DNA of 64,000 nt, from positions 1 through 64,000 of the forward strand of contig NZ_PGFE01000003.1 in assembly GCF_002797595.1 (NCBI RefSeq), in the 5' to 3' direction. The stretch comes from Sediminihabitans luteus (GTDB lineage Bacteria > Actinomycetota > Actinomycetes > Actinomycetales > Cellulomonadaceae). This document shows positions 35,671 to 45,906 of the stretch, in pieces. A program made the translations under genes and the position numbers. The notes beneath the pieces are model-generated. The model was given only the letters and a program-made list of their open reading frames with translations. It did no database searches and was not told the DNA's origin. Each line of letters starts with the position of its first letter. Position 1 is the first letter of the stretch.

Positions 35671-35706
35671 GAAGCCCCGGTCACGGCGAACCGTGACCGG
35701 GGCTTC
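35671..35706 (-). terminator. Terminator of NlpC/P60 gene
   Basis: Perfect 16-bp arms (35671-35686 and 35691-35706) with a CGAA loop, 14 nt past the NlpC/P60 stop codon. One of the strongest hairpins in the window. Confidence 0.85.
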
Positions 35707-35719
35707 GGGAGAGGGTGTG

Positions 35720-36523
35720 TCAGCCGACGCGGATGAACGTCGGGTTCGACTGCCAGATCTGGCGGAACTGGATCGTCTTGCCGGGGCGCGGCGCGTCGAT
35801 CATCGTGTTGCCGCCCGCGTAGATCGCGACGTGACCCGGGGTCCAGATGAGGTCGCCGGGCTGCGCGGCCGAGCGGGACACGACGGTTCCCACGTTGCGC
35901 TGCGCGCTCGACGAGCGGGGCAGCGTGATGCCGGCCTGCGCGTAGACGTAGCTGGTGAAGCCCGAGCAGTCGAAGCCCGAGGGGGTCGAGCCGCCGTAGA
36001 CGTACGGGACGCCCACGTAGCGCGACGCGATCGAGATGATCGAGCTGTTCGCGGCGGCGGCCGGGGCTGCCGTGGCGGTCTCGGTCGTGGCCGCGGTCGA
36101 CGCGGTCTCGGTCGAGGTGGTCGTCGTCGCGGCGCGCTCGGTCGTGCGGCTCACGGTCTCGACGCGGGGGGCGGGCTCCGGCTCGGGCTCGGGAGCCGGC
36201 GGCGGGGTGACCTTGACCTCGGTGACCTCGGTGTCCCACTTGAGGTCGGCGTCCACCTTGACGGTGGGGGCCGACTGGAGCGCGGTGCGCGCCTCGGCGG
36301 TGAGGTTCGAGGTGTCGACGGCGAGCTTGCCGGTGTCGGTGTCGACCGGCGCGGCGGTCGCGGGGGACGCGCCGAGCATCGACACGAGGATCCCGGAGGA
36401 CGCGGCGACGACGGCGGTACGGCGACCGATGGTCGACGCGGCGCCCGACTTGGCGATCTGGGTGAGCGGCGTGATGGGTCGCCGGGCGGCGCGGTGGCGC
36501 GCCTTCGTCGTGCTAACGGTCAC
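35720..36523 (-). CDS. Secreted NlpC/P60 peptidoglycan endopeptidase
   Basis: A 267-residue secreted hydrolase. An Arg-rich start and a hydrophobic stretch (TAVVAASSGILVSMLG) end in ASPATAA, a signal-peptidase I site near residue 58. A Pro/Glu and Thr/Ala-rich linker (~105-155) leads to the NlpC/P60 domain: IISIASRYVGVPYVYGGSTPSGFDCSGFTSYVY has the nucleophile Cys, and PGHVAIYAG the catalytic His. It should cut D-Glu-DAP/Lys stem-peptide bonds. GTG start with AGGAGAGG upstream. It is preceded by a predicted c-di-AMP riboswitch. Confidence 0.93.
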   Translation of the reverse strand: MTVSTTKARHRAARRPITPLTQIAKSGAASTIGRRTAVVAASSGILVSMLGASPATAAPVDTDTGKLAVDTSNLTAEARTALQSAPTVKVDADLKWDTEVTEVKVTPPPAPEPEPEPAPRVETVSRTTERAATTTTSTETASTAATTETATAAPAAAANSSIISIASRYVGVPYVYGGSTPSGFDCSGFTSYVYAQAGITLPRSSSAQRNVGTVVSRSAAQPGDLIWTPGHVAIYAGGNTMIDAPRPGKTIQFRQIWQSNPTFIRVG

Positions 36524-36540
36524 GTTGTTGCCTCTCCTGT

Positions 36541-36715
36541 ACGCCTACGAAGTCAGCTGTCGGGTTCGGGTGGGAGAACACCCGGCCGTGCGGACCGAGG
36601 TCCGTCCGGCTTCACCCCAAGGACATCGTCTCCGATGCCCAGAATTGGGTCCCCCGCCCCTGTCGTTTCGGGTCGTCGTGAACCTCGACCGGCGACAGGG
36701 CTCGGCGTTCCGATC
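36541..36715 (-). promoter_or_regulatory. ydaO/yuaA-type c-di-AMP riboswitch
   Basis: The minus-strand leader carries the conserved blocks of this riboswitch in order: CGCCGAGCCCTGTCGCC near 36691-36707, GGGGGACCCAA, CTTGGGGTGAAGCC, a GGGTG...CACCCGAACCCGACAGCT region, and CTTCGTAGGCG at the 3' end (36541-36551). It ends about 18 nt before the NlpC/P60 start. In actinobacteria this riboswitch commonly turns off cell-wall hydrolase genes when c-di-AMP is high. The boundaries are approximate. Confidence 0.85.
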
Positions 36716-36753
36716 GAGGACTCTCTCGGAGGGAAGTCCGAGGAGCAGGACCG

Positions 36754-38942
<2,189 letters not shown>

Positions 38943-38951
38943 CGGCCCGGG

Positions 38952-40289
38952 TCAGGCCGCGGCCGAGCGGTCGGCGGCCTCCTCGGCCCCGAGCCGGCGG
39001 GCCGTCGTGGCCCGGATCTCGGCCTCGCGCTCGGGCGGGTGCACCACGAGCAGGTGCGGGCGCGCGACGACGCGGTAGCGCACGTGGACGTGCCAGCGGC
39101 GCATGGCCCAGACGGCGGCGCCGGTCGCGACGAGCAGCGCCGTGATCGAGCCGATCCCGACTGCCCAGCGCGGCCCCCACTGCTCGGCGATCCAGCCGAC
39201 CAGGGGCGAGCCGATCGGGGTCGCCCCCATGAGCACGACCATGTAGAGCGACATGACGCGCCCGCGCATCGCGGGCTCGGTCGACATCTGGATGGTCGAG
39301 TTCGCCGCCGTCATCATCGTCAGCGACGCGAGCCCCACGGGGATGCAGGAGATCGCGTACGACGGGTAGGTCGGCATGAGGGCCATGACGCCCGTCGCGA
39401 TCCCGAACGCGAACGCCGAGCCGATCACGAGCCGTACGCGCGGTCGGTCGCGGCGCGCGGCGAGCAGCGCGCCCGTGAGCGAGCCGATCGCGAGCACCGA
39501 GCCGAGGATCCCGTACTCGCCCGCGCCCTTGCCGAACTCGGAGCGGGCCATGAGGGCGGACGTGAGCTGGAAGTTGAGCCCGAACGTCGACACGACGCCC
39601 AGCACGACCATGATCACGAGGATGTCGCTGCGTCCGCGCACGTACGCGATGCCCTCGCGGATCTGCCCCTTGCCGCGCGCGACGCTCGGCGAGACGCGCA
39701 GCTCGCGCACCCGCATGAGGCGCAGCGCGAGGATCGTCGCCCCGAACGAGACCGCGTTGATCACGAAGACCCAGCCGGTGCCGACCGCGGCGATGAGCAG
39801 GCCCGCGACGCCCGGGCCGATCAGACGCGCGGCGTTGAACGAGGCGCTGTTGAGGCCGACCGCGTTCGAGAGCTTCTCGGGCGGGACCATCTCGGCGACG
39901 AACGTCTGGCGCACGGGCCCGTCGATCGCGGACACGCACCCGAGCAGCAGCGCGAACACGTACACGTGCCACAGCTGGACGCCGCCCGAGAGGACGAGCG
40001 CGCCGAGGCCCGCCGCGAGCACGCCCTGCGCGGCCTGGGTCGCCATGAGCAGACGGCGGCGCGGCAGGCGGTCGGCGAGCACGCCGGCCCACGCCGAGAG
40101 CGCGAGCACGGGGACGAACTGCAGCGCGGTCGTGATGCCCACGGCCACGCCCGACTCGTCGCTCAGGACGGTCAGGACGAGCCAGTCCTGCGCGACGCGC
40201 TGCATCCAGGTGCCGACGTTCGCGACGAGGGCCGCGCCGAACCAGATGCGGTAGTTGACGTAGCGGAGCGAGGAGAAGGTCGCACTCAT
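38952..40289 (-). CDS. MFS exporter (EntS-like)
   Basis: A 445-residue transporter with twelve predicted helices. The opening SSLRYVNYRIWFGAALVANVGTWMQRVAQDWLVL and the loop ADRLPRRRLLMATQ are typical of the EntS/MFS_3 group, followed by IDGPVRQTFVAEMVPPEKLSNAVGLNS. A ~45-residue charged cytoplasmic tail ends the protein. The ATG overlaps the MarR stop (ATGA), so the regulator probably controls this exporter. Substrate unknown; drug or siderophore export are options. Confidence 0.9.
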   Translation of the reverse strand: MSATFSSLRYVNYRIWFGAALVANVGTWMQRVAQDWLVLTVLSDESGVAVGITTALQFVPVLALSAWAGVLADRLPRRRLLMATQAAQGVLAAGLGALVLSGGVQLWHVYVFALLLGCVSAIDGPVRQTFVAEMVPPEKLSNAVGLNSASFNAARLIGPGVAGLLIAAVGTGWVFVINAVSFGATILALRLMRVRELRVSPSVARGKGQIREGIAYVRGRSDILVIMVVLGVVSTFGLNFQLTSALMARSEFGKGAGEYGILGSVLAIGSLTGALLAARRDRPRVRLVIGSAFAFGIATGVMALMPTYPSYAISCIPVGLASLTMMTAANSTIQMSTEPAMRGRVMSLYMVVLMGATPIGSPLVGWIAEQWGPRWAVGIGSITALLVATGAAVWAMRRWHVHVRYRVVARPHLLVVHPPEREAEIRATTARRLGAEEAADRSAAA

Positions 40290-40717
40290 ACGGCGGCGAT
40301 CCGGGACAGGATCTCGGTCGCGGCGGCGAGCGTGCGCCGCTCGTCCTCGTCGAGGTCCGCGATCTGGCGGGCGAGCCACGCGTCGCGCAGCCGTCGGGTC
40401 TCGAGCACCTCGGCGACGCCCGCGTCGGTGAGCTCGACGACGACCTGCCGGCCGTCGGTCGGGTGCTCGACCTTGGCGACGAGCCCGAGCTCGGCGAGCG
40501 CGTTGACCGTGCGCGTCATCGACGGCGGCTTGATGCGCTCGGCGTCGGCGAGCCCGCCGGGCGACATGGGGCCGCAGCGGTGCAGGCGCGTGAGCACCCC
40601 GAACTGCCCCTCGGGGAGCTCGGCGGCCCCGCGCTGGGCGCGCAGGCGGCGGGCGACGCGGACGATCGAGATGCGCAGCTCGCTGCCGAGGGGGCCGGGG
40701 CGCAGGTCGGGACTCAT
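40286..40717 (-). CDS. MarR-family transcriptional regulator
   Basis: A 143-residue winged-helix regulator. Seen: QFGVLTRLHRCGPMSPGGLADAERIKPPSMTRTVNALAELGLV (recognition helix) and HPTDGRQVVVELTDAG (wing), then the C-terminal dimer helix. First gene of a two-gene operon with an MFS exporter. A 17-bp palindrome covers its -10 and start codon, pointing to autorepression. Confidence 0.92.
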   Translation of the reverse strand: MSPDLRPGPLGSELRISIVRVARRLRAQRGAAELPEGQFGVLTRLHRCGPMSPGGLADAERIKPPSMTRTVNALAELGLVAKVEHPTDGRQVVVELTDAGVAEVLETRRLRDAWLARQIADLDEDERRTLAAATEILSRIAAV

Positions 40718-40729
40718 ATGATGAGTCTA
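40711..40729 (-). promoter_or_regulatory. Leaderless promoter and MarR operator
   Basis: GACTCAT-ATG-ATGAGTC (40711-40727) is a perfect palindrome with a three-base centre. It includes the first seven bases of the coding sequence and most of the -10, TAGACT (40724-40729), which lies six bases before the ATG. A MarR dimer bound here would block the promoter. Confidence 0.7.
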
Positions 40730-40792
40730 GGTCATTACCCCACGTAACGAACTGAGGACCTGGTCACGGTGCGCGGCCCGACCGCGGCGGGT

Positions 40793-40938
40793 GCGGTCGG
40801 CGGCAGGTCAGGGTGCGGTCGGCGGCACCTCAGGGCGCGGTCGGCGGCACCTCAGGGCGCGGTCGGCGGCACCTCAGGGCGCGGTCGGCGGCAGCTCAGG
40901 GGGCGGTCGGCGGCACCTCAGGGCGCGGTCGGCGGCAG
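40793..40938. repeat. 22-bp tandem repeat, 6.6 copies, at the end of the LCP gene
   Basis: Full units begin at 40793, 40815, 40837, 40859, 40881 and 40903, with a partial one at 40925-40938. Each starts GCGGTCGGCGGCA; units two, three, four and six are identical and the others differ at one to three bases. The last part encodes the C-terminal PPTAP and stop codon of the LCP protein, so the array looks like amplification of the gene's 3' end. There are no unique spacers, so it is not CRISPR. Confidence 0.9.
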
Positions 40939-42018
40939 CACGTCGAGCTCGGTCGCGTGATCCTCGACGTACTGCGCCGAGGTGTCGTTCGCGATCGACG
41001 CCATGAGCGGGTCCATCGCCGCGTGGTTGACGACCACGATCGACTGCCCGTCGGCGCTGCGGCCCGTGCCGGAGTGCGGCACCGTCATGAAGGTGACGTC
41101 CGTCGTGCTGATGTCCCGGCCGCTCTGGTAGAGCTTGGTCATCTCGTCGATGGTGAAGCCCTCGTCCGCCGCCACCGACTTGCTCACCGCCTCGAAGAAG
41201 CCCTTCATCATGAGCACGTCGTTGCGGTTGTTGTTGACCTTCGCGACGATCGAGCGCAGCCACGCCTGCTGGCGCTGGACGCGGCCGAAGTCGCCGTTCG
41301 CGAGGTCGTGCCGGTCACGGGCGTACGCGAGCACCTGCTCGCCGTCCATGTCGACGATCCCGCCGGCGTACGTGCCGCCCTGACCGTCGGGGGCGCCGTC
41401 GGCCACCCGGATGCTCACGCCGCCGAGCTCGTCGGTGAGGGTCGTGAACGACTCGAAGTCCGTCACGACGAAGTGGTCGATCCGGACGCCCGTGAGGTCC
41501 TCGACCGTCTCGATCATGAGGCTCGGGCCGCCGTACGAGAACGCCGCGTTGATCTTCGCCTCGCCGTGCCCCGGGATCGGGACCCACAGGTCGCGCGGGA
41601 TCGACACGACCTGCGCGCTCTCGCGGTCGACCGGCACGTGCACGAGCATGATCGAGTCGGTGCGCTGCGCGCCCGCCTCCCACTGCGACGGGTCGCCCGC
41701 GGAGATCCGCGAGTCCGAGCCGAGCACCAGGATGTTGACGGCCGTGGTGTCGGCCGCGTCGTCGGACGGCGCGGGCGCCGGGCGCGCGTCGTCCGGCAGG
41801 TCCGCGAACGGGTCGGCGAGGTGCTCGATGTTGTTGTCGAGCGAGTGCTGGAACCACTTGACGGCGCCGAACGCGCCGCCCGCGACCACCGCCAGGATCA
41901 CCACGAGGACGATCAGGGTGTTGCGGGTACGGTGCCGTGCCGAGCCCGTCCCGGAGGTCCCGGCGGTGGGGTCGTCCTCGGGCTGCAGCGCGGCGAAGAC
42001 GTCCGCATCGTTCGGCAC
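40918..42018 (-). CDS. LytR-CpsA-Psr (LCP) glycopolymer ligase
   Basis: A 366-residue protein. A ~33-residue cytoplasmic tail and one membrane helix (LIVLVVILAVVAGGAFGAV) precede the extracellular LCP domain: VNILVLGSDSR, QRTDSIMLVHVPVDRESAQVVSIPRDLWVPIPG, KINAAFSYGGPSLMIETVEDLTG, and DMDGEQVLAYARDRH with the catalytic-region Arg residues. LCP enzymes move glycopolymers from undecaprenyl phosphate to peptidoglycan. It is divergent from the glycosyltransferase operon, so it is the likely anchor for that polymer. GTG start, TACGAT six bases upstream (leaderless type). The C-terminus lies in a tandem repeat. Confidence 0.93.
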   Translation of the reverse strand: MPNDADVFAALQPEDDPTAGTSGTGSARHRTRNTLIVLVVILAVVAGGAFGAVKWFQHSLDNNIEHLADPFADLPDDARPAPAPSDDAADTTAVNILVLGSDSRISAGDPSQWEAGAQRTDSIMLVHVPVDRESAQVVSIPRDLWVPIPGHGEAKINAAFSYGGPSLMIETVEDLTGVRIDHFVVTDFESFTTLTDELGGVSIRVADGAPDGQGGTYAGGIVDMDGEQVLAYARDRHDLANGDFGRVQRQQAWLRSIVAKVNNNRNDVLMMKGFFEAVSKSVAADEGFTIDEMTKLYQSGRDISTTDVTFMTVPHSGTGRSADGQSIVVVNHAAMDPLMASIANDTSAQYVEDHATELDVLPPTAP

Positions 42019-42024
42019 GCACCG

Positions 42025-42094
42025 ATCGTACGACCGCCCACGGACGAGCGCGCGGGGTCCTCGGCGAGAGAATGCGCGGCCGCGGCGCTAGCGT
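42025..42094. promoter_or_regulatory. Divergent promoters of LCP gene and glycopolymer operon
   Basis: On the minus strand TACGAT (42025-42030) sits six bases before the LCP GTG. On the plus strand GCTAGCGT (42087-42094) holds a TAGCGT -10 about 44 nt before the first glycosyltransferase, which has its own AGGGAG ribosome site. The two genes share one 119-nt control region. Confidence 0.55.
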
Positions 42095-42137
42095 ACGAGA
42101 CCGGACGCACGTCCCCCGCATCGGACCAGGGAGCCAG

Positions 42138-43406
42138 ATGGTGCACTCGACGACGGCACCGCGCAGGCTGCGCTCGGTCCTGCTCGTCACGCACTACTAC
42201 GCCCCCGAGCACGGCGCCCCTCAACGACGCTGGTCGGCCCTCGTCGAGGAGTTCGTCCGGGCCGGCGTCCGGGTCACCGTGCTCGCTCCTCCGCCCCACT
42301 ACCCCACCGGCACCCCGGAGCCCGGCGCCGCCGTCCCGCGCGCGGGCAGCCGGACGACCGGTCCGCACGGGGAGACGGTCGTGCGCACGGCGTTCCGGCG
42401 GCACGACGCACGACTGCGTACGCGCGTCCTGGACCAGGCCGTCGCCGCCTGGAGCTCGGTGCTCCTGGGCCTGCGCCTGCACCGGCAGGGGATGCGCCAC
42501 GACGTGGTCATCGGCACGGTCCCGGGGATCCCGTCGATGTTCGCGGCCTGGGCGCTCGCCCGGTCCGCGCGGGCGCGGTTCGTCGTCGAGATGCGCGACG
42601 CCTGGCCCGACCTGCTCGGACCGTCCAAGGTGCTCGCGGGCACCGGGACCCGACGCACCGGCCTGCGTGGCACGGTGACCCACCTCGTCCACCTCGCGGT
42701 CACCCGCATGCAGCGACGGGCCGACCTGCTGGTGACCACGACCGAGACGTTCGCGGGGGTCGCCGCCGCACGGGGCGCACGCCGCACCGTCGTGGTGCGC
42801 AACGGCACCGCGTACCGCACCGTCGGGCGCGCCGCGTCCGACCAGCCGGGACGCGCGCTGCGCGTCGTCTACGCCGGCACCGTCGGGCGGGCGCAGGGGC
42901 TCGACGCGGTCGTCCGTGCGAGCGCGCGGCTCGCGCGGGAGGGCACCGCGATCGAGGTCCGCATCGTCGGTGCGGGCGCCGACGTCGACCGGCTCGGTCG
43001 GCTCGCGACCGAGCTCGACGCCCCCGTCTCGCTCGAGCCGCGGCTCGCCGCGCAGGACGTCGCCGGCCTCTACGCGTGGGCCGACACCGCGCTCGTGTGC
43101 CTGCGCGACTGGGAGCCGCTCGAGTGGACGGTCCCGTCGAAGCTCTACGAGCTCATGGCCGCGGGCGTGCACGTCACGGCCTGCGTCGCCGGGGAGGCCG
43201 CCGACCTCGTGACCGCGGTCGGGGCGGGAGCGGTCGTCCCCCCCGGGGACGACCGCGCGCTCGCCGCCCTGTGGGCAGCATGGACCGCCGACGGCGTCCG
43301 GGTTCCCGTCGTCTCGCCCGCCGCCGCCGCGTGGGTCGACGCGCACGTGCGCGACGACCAGCTCGCCGCCCGCTACCTGCGCACGCTCGACGAGCTGCTC
43401 GCATGA
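42138..43406 (+). CDS. Glycosyltransferase, GT4-like (WbuB type)
   Basis: A 422-residue GT-B glycosyltransferase. The N-terminal acceptor domain opens LRSVLLVTHYYAPEHGAPQRRWSALVEEFVRAG, with VIGTVPGIPSMFAAWALAR and FVVEMRDAWPDLLG as in WbuB-like enzymes. The donor domain has RVVYAGTVGRAQGLDAVVRA and a PSKLYELMAAGVHV motif near the end. No membrane helix, so it is probably cytoplasmic or peripheral. First gene of a six-gene operon (GT, GT, DUF6270, Wzm, Wzt, WecB). ATG chosen from AGGGAG just upstream. Confidence 0.88.
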   Translation: MVHSTTAPRRLRSVLLVTHYYAPEHGAPQRRWSALVEEFVRAGVRVTVLAPPPHYPTGTPEPGAAVPRAGSRTTGPHGETVVRTAFRRHDARLRTRVLDQAVAAWSSVLLGLRLHRQGMRHDVVIGTVPGIPSMFAAWALARSARARFVVEMRDAWPDLLGPSKVLAGTGTRRTGLRGTVTHLVHLAVTRMQRRADLLVTTTETFAGVAAARGARRTVVVRNGTAYRTVGRAASDQPGRALRVVYAGTVGRAQGLDAVVRASARLAREGTAIEVRIVGAGADVDRLGRLATELDAPVSLEPRLAAQDVAGLYAWADTALVCLRDWEPLEWTVPSKLYELMAAGVHVTACVAGEAADLVTAVGAGAVVPPGDDRALAALWAAWTADGVRVPVVSPAAAAWVDAHVRDDQLAARYLRTLDELLA

Positions 43407-45169
43407 GGCACGCACGCCTCGCCTCGGCCCGCCTCGTGCTCGAGTTCGGGCTCCGCACCCTGGCCGAGGACCCGTTCTGGCTCGCGCTCCAGGCTGCCCG
43501 GCGTGCGCCGCTGCGCACACGCCTTCTCCTCGCGGGCGTGCTCGACCACCGCCCCTGCCCTGTCGCCCTCCGTGCGCTCGCCGCGCACCTCGCGGGCGAC
43601 GACCCCCGCGCGGCCACGCTCGCCGCGCGGGCTGCGGACCGTGGGCCAGGCGTGCTGCGGCGCACCGCCGCCGAGGTCGCGGCGGCCGCCGGGCGGCCGG
43701 CGACGCTGCTCGGCCCCGCTGCGGCGGACGATCCCGCGACCGAGGCGCCGCGCCTGCGGGCGCAGTGGTCCCTGGGCGACGTCGACGCGGTCCGCGACGC
43801 CCGCACGCTCACCCGGGCCGGGGCGCGTGTGCGCGCACGAGCGCTCGAGCAGGTCGCCCTCCTCGCGCCGAGCCCGTGCCCGCAGCCCGCGCCACGACCC
43901 GCGAGCGTGCCAGGTGTCGTCCTGCACCACCTCACGGCGTCGCTGCCCCGTACCCGCAACGGCTACACCGTGCGTTCTCACGCGATCCTGCGTGCCCAGA
44001 CCGCGGCGGGCCTCGACGTGGCCGCCGTGACACGGTCCGCCTACCCCGTGACGGTCGGTGTCCCCCTCGCCCCCGCACGCGACACCGTGGACGGGATCCA
44101 CTACCACCGTCTCCTGCCCCGGTCGCTCCCGGCCGACCACCGTGCCCGGGCCGCCGACGCCGCCGAGATGCTCACGGACCTCGCGGCGGGCCTCGGGGCG
44201 GAGGTCGTGCACTCGACCACCCCCTGGGGCACCGGGACGGCCGCCCGCCACGCCGCACGGACGCTCGGCCTGCGCTGGGTCCACGAGGTGCGCGGGCTGC
44301 CCGAGGAGACCTGGGTCGCGTCGCACCCGACCGCCGAGGCGCGATCGGCAGCTTCCCGGTCCGCGCGGTACCACCTCGTGCGGGACAAGGAGACCGAGCT
44401 CGCCGCGAGCGCCGACGCCGTCGTCACCATCAGCGGGACGCTGCGCGACGAGCTGGTCGCGCGCGGCGTCGACGCCGCGCGCGTCGTCGTCGTCCCCAAC
44501 GGCGTGGCCGAGGTCGCGCCCGACGACGTGCCGACGCCGCGGGCCGCCCGCGCCGCGCTGGGGCTCGACCCGGACCGCATGCTCGTCGGGAGCGTCGGGA
44601 GCCTCGTCGACTACGAGGGGCTCGAGACGACCCTGCACGCGGTCGCGGCGCTGCGGCGCTCAGGCCTCGCCGTGGACGCCCTCGTCGTGGGCGACGGCGT
44701 GTCGCGCCCCGCGCTCGCACGACTCGCGGCGCGGCTCGGGCTGGACGCCGACGCCGTGCTGCCCGGTCGGGTCGACGCGCGGACGGCGCGCACCGCCCTC
44801 GCCGCGCTCGACGTCGTCGCTCTGCCCCGGCGCGACGACGAGGTGACCCGTCGCGTGACGCCCCTCAAGCCGGTCGAGGCGATGGCGGCAGGACGCCCCG
44901 TCGTCCTGAGCGACCTCCCCGCGTCGGTCGAGGTCGCGACCGGGAAGGGCGGGGCGCGCGCCGGGCTGCTGGTCCCGCCGGGGGACGTCGCAGCCTGGGC
45001 CGCGTCGCTCGGTGCCGTGCTGACCGACCCGACGCTCGCCGGCTCGCTCGTCGACGCGGGTCTCGCCGTCGCGCGGACGCGAACCTGGGCCGCCGCCGCG
45101 AGGACGTACCAGGGTGTCTACGGCCCTGGCGCGCGCACGGCCGCACGCACGGGCACGGTGGTCCCATGA
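43403..45169 (+). CDS. Glycosyltransferase, GT4, with N-terminal helical extension
   Basis: A 588-residue protein. Residues ~1-165 are Ala/Arg/Leu-rich and helical, with no family I recognise; repeated ALRALAAHLAGDD-like turns resemble TPR-like helices. A GT-B enzyme follows: VVLHHLTASLPRTRNGYTVRSHAILRAQ, VHEVRGLPEETWV, VVVPNGVAEV, LVGSVGSLVDYEGLETTLHAVAAL, and VTPLKPVEAMAAGRPVVLSDL, the GT4 donor-binding E-x7-E region. The start overlaps the previous stop (ATGA) and the end overlaps the DUF6270 gene. Confidence 0.85.
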   Translation: MRHARLASARLVLEFGLRTLAEDPFWLALQAARRAPLRTRLLLAGVLDHRPCPVALRALAAHLAGDDPRAATLAARAADRGPGVLRRTAAEVAAAAGRPATLLGPAAADDPATEAPRLRAQWSLGDVDAVRDARTLTRAGARVRARALEQVALLAPSPCPQPAPRPASVPGVVLHHLTASLPRTRNGYTVRSHAILRAQTAAGLDVAAVTRSAYPVTVGVPLAPARDTVDGIHYHRLLPRSLPADHRARAADAAEMLTDLAAGLGAEVVHSTTPWGTGTAARHAARTLGLRWVHEVRGLPEETWVASHPTAEARSAASRSARYHLVRDKETELAASADAVVTISGTLRDELVARGVDAARVVVVPNGVAEVAPDDVPTPRAARAALGLDPDRMLVGSVGSLVDYEGLETTLHAVAALRRSGLAVDALVVGDGVSRPALARLAARLGLDADAVLPGRVDARTARTALAALDVVALPRRDDEVTRRVTPLKPVEAMAAGRPVVLSDLPASVEVATGKGGARAGLLVPPGDVAAWAASLGAVLTDPTLAGSLVDAGLAVARTRTWAAAARTYQGVYGPGARTAARTGTVVP

Positions 45170-45906
45170 GGGATGTGCGCGTGTTCGTCTACGGCAGCTG
45201 CGTGAGCCGCGACGTCGTCGAGCACCTCGGTCCCCGCTACACCGTCGCGGGTTACGTCGCGCGCCAGTCGCTCGTGTCGGCCACGTCTCCGGCCTGGACG
45301 CTCGACGTGCGGCTCCCCCGGTTCGACTCGGGGTTCCAGCAGCGCATGCTCGACGGCGACGCCCGCTCCGACCTGTTCGACCGGATCGACGCCGCCCGGC
45401 GCGTCGACCTGGTGCTGTGGGACCTGACCGACGAACGGCTCGGCCACTGGTGCGGCCCCGGCGGCACGCACCTGACCCGGTCGGTCGAGCTGCTGGGGAC
45501 GACCGCGCCCGCGCGTCTCACGGCCGCGGCGCCGCTCCGGGAGTTCGGCGGTGACCACCACCTCGCGGAGTGGCTCCGCGCGCTGCCCCGGTTCGTCGCC
45601 GCCCTGCGCGACCGCGGGCTGCTCGACCGGGTCCAGCCGATCCTCGTCCCCTGGGCGACCACCAACACTGCGGGCGCACCGACCCGTGCGAGCTTCGGCA
45701 CGACGGCCGCGGCGTTCAACCGTGCCGCTGCCCCGTACGAGGCAGCGGTCCGCAGGTTCCTGCCCCGCTCCCCGCTCACGGTCGCAGCGCCTCGCGCCGA
45801 CCCGGCGCACCGCTGGGACGAGGCACCGTTCCACTACACGCCCGCGGTCTACGCGCACCTCGCCGCTCAGGTGCGCGACCAGGACGCTCACCGAGGTGCC
45901 GCATGA
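45166..45906 (+). CDS. DUF6270-like protein (SGNH-like)
   Basis: A 246-residue protein. It opens with VFVYGSCVSRDVVEHL, the pattern of DUF6270 proteins found in actinobacterial and Gram-positive polysaccharide loci. The GSC/VSRD block resembles block I of SGNH esterases, and the end HRWDEAPFHYTPAVYAHLA may supply the Asp/His. No signal peptide. A role in adding or removing an acyl or other group on the polymer is an inference. Both ends overlap neighbours by four bases. Confidence 0.7.
   Translation: MRDVRVFVYGSCVSRDVVEHLGPRYTVAGYVARQSLVSATSPAWTLDVRLPRFDSGFQQRMLDGDARSDLFDRIDAARRVDLVLWDLTDERLGHWCGPGGTHLTRSVELLGTTAPARLTAAAPLREFGGDHHLAEWLRALPRFVAALRDRGLLDRVQPILVPWATTNTAGAPTRASFGTTAAAFNRAAAPYEAAVRRFLPRSPLTVAAPRADPAHRWDEAPFHYTPAVYAHLAAQVRDQDAHRGAA

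Noticed and set aside
40793-40938. Possible CRISPR array
   Set aside because: Units are directly adjacent with no spacers and no cas genes are near.
40769-41006. Gly/Arg-rich open frames across the 22-bp repeat
   Set aside because: They are produced by the tandem repeat in several frames, lack ribosome sites and overlap the LCP gene antisense.
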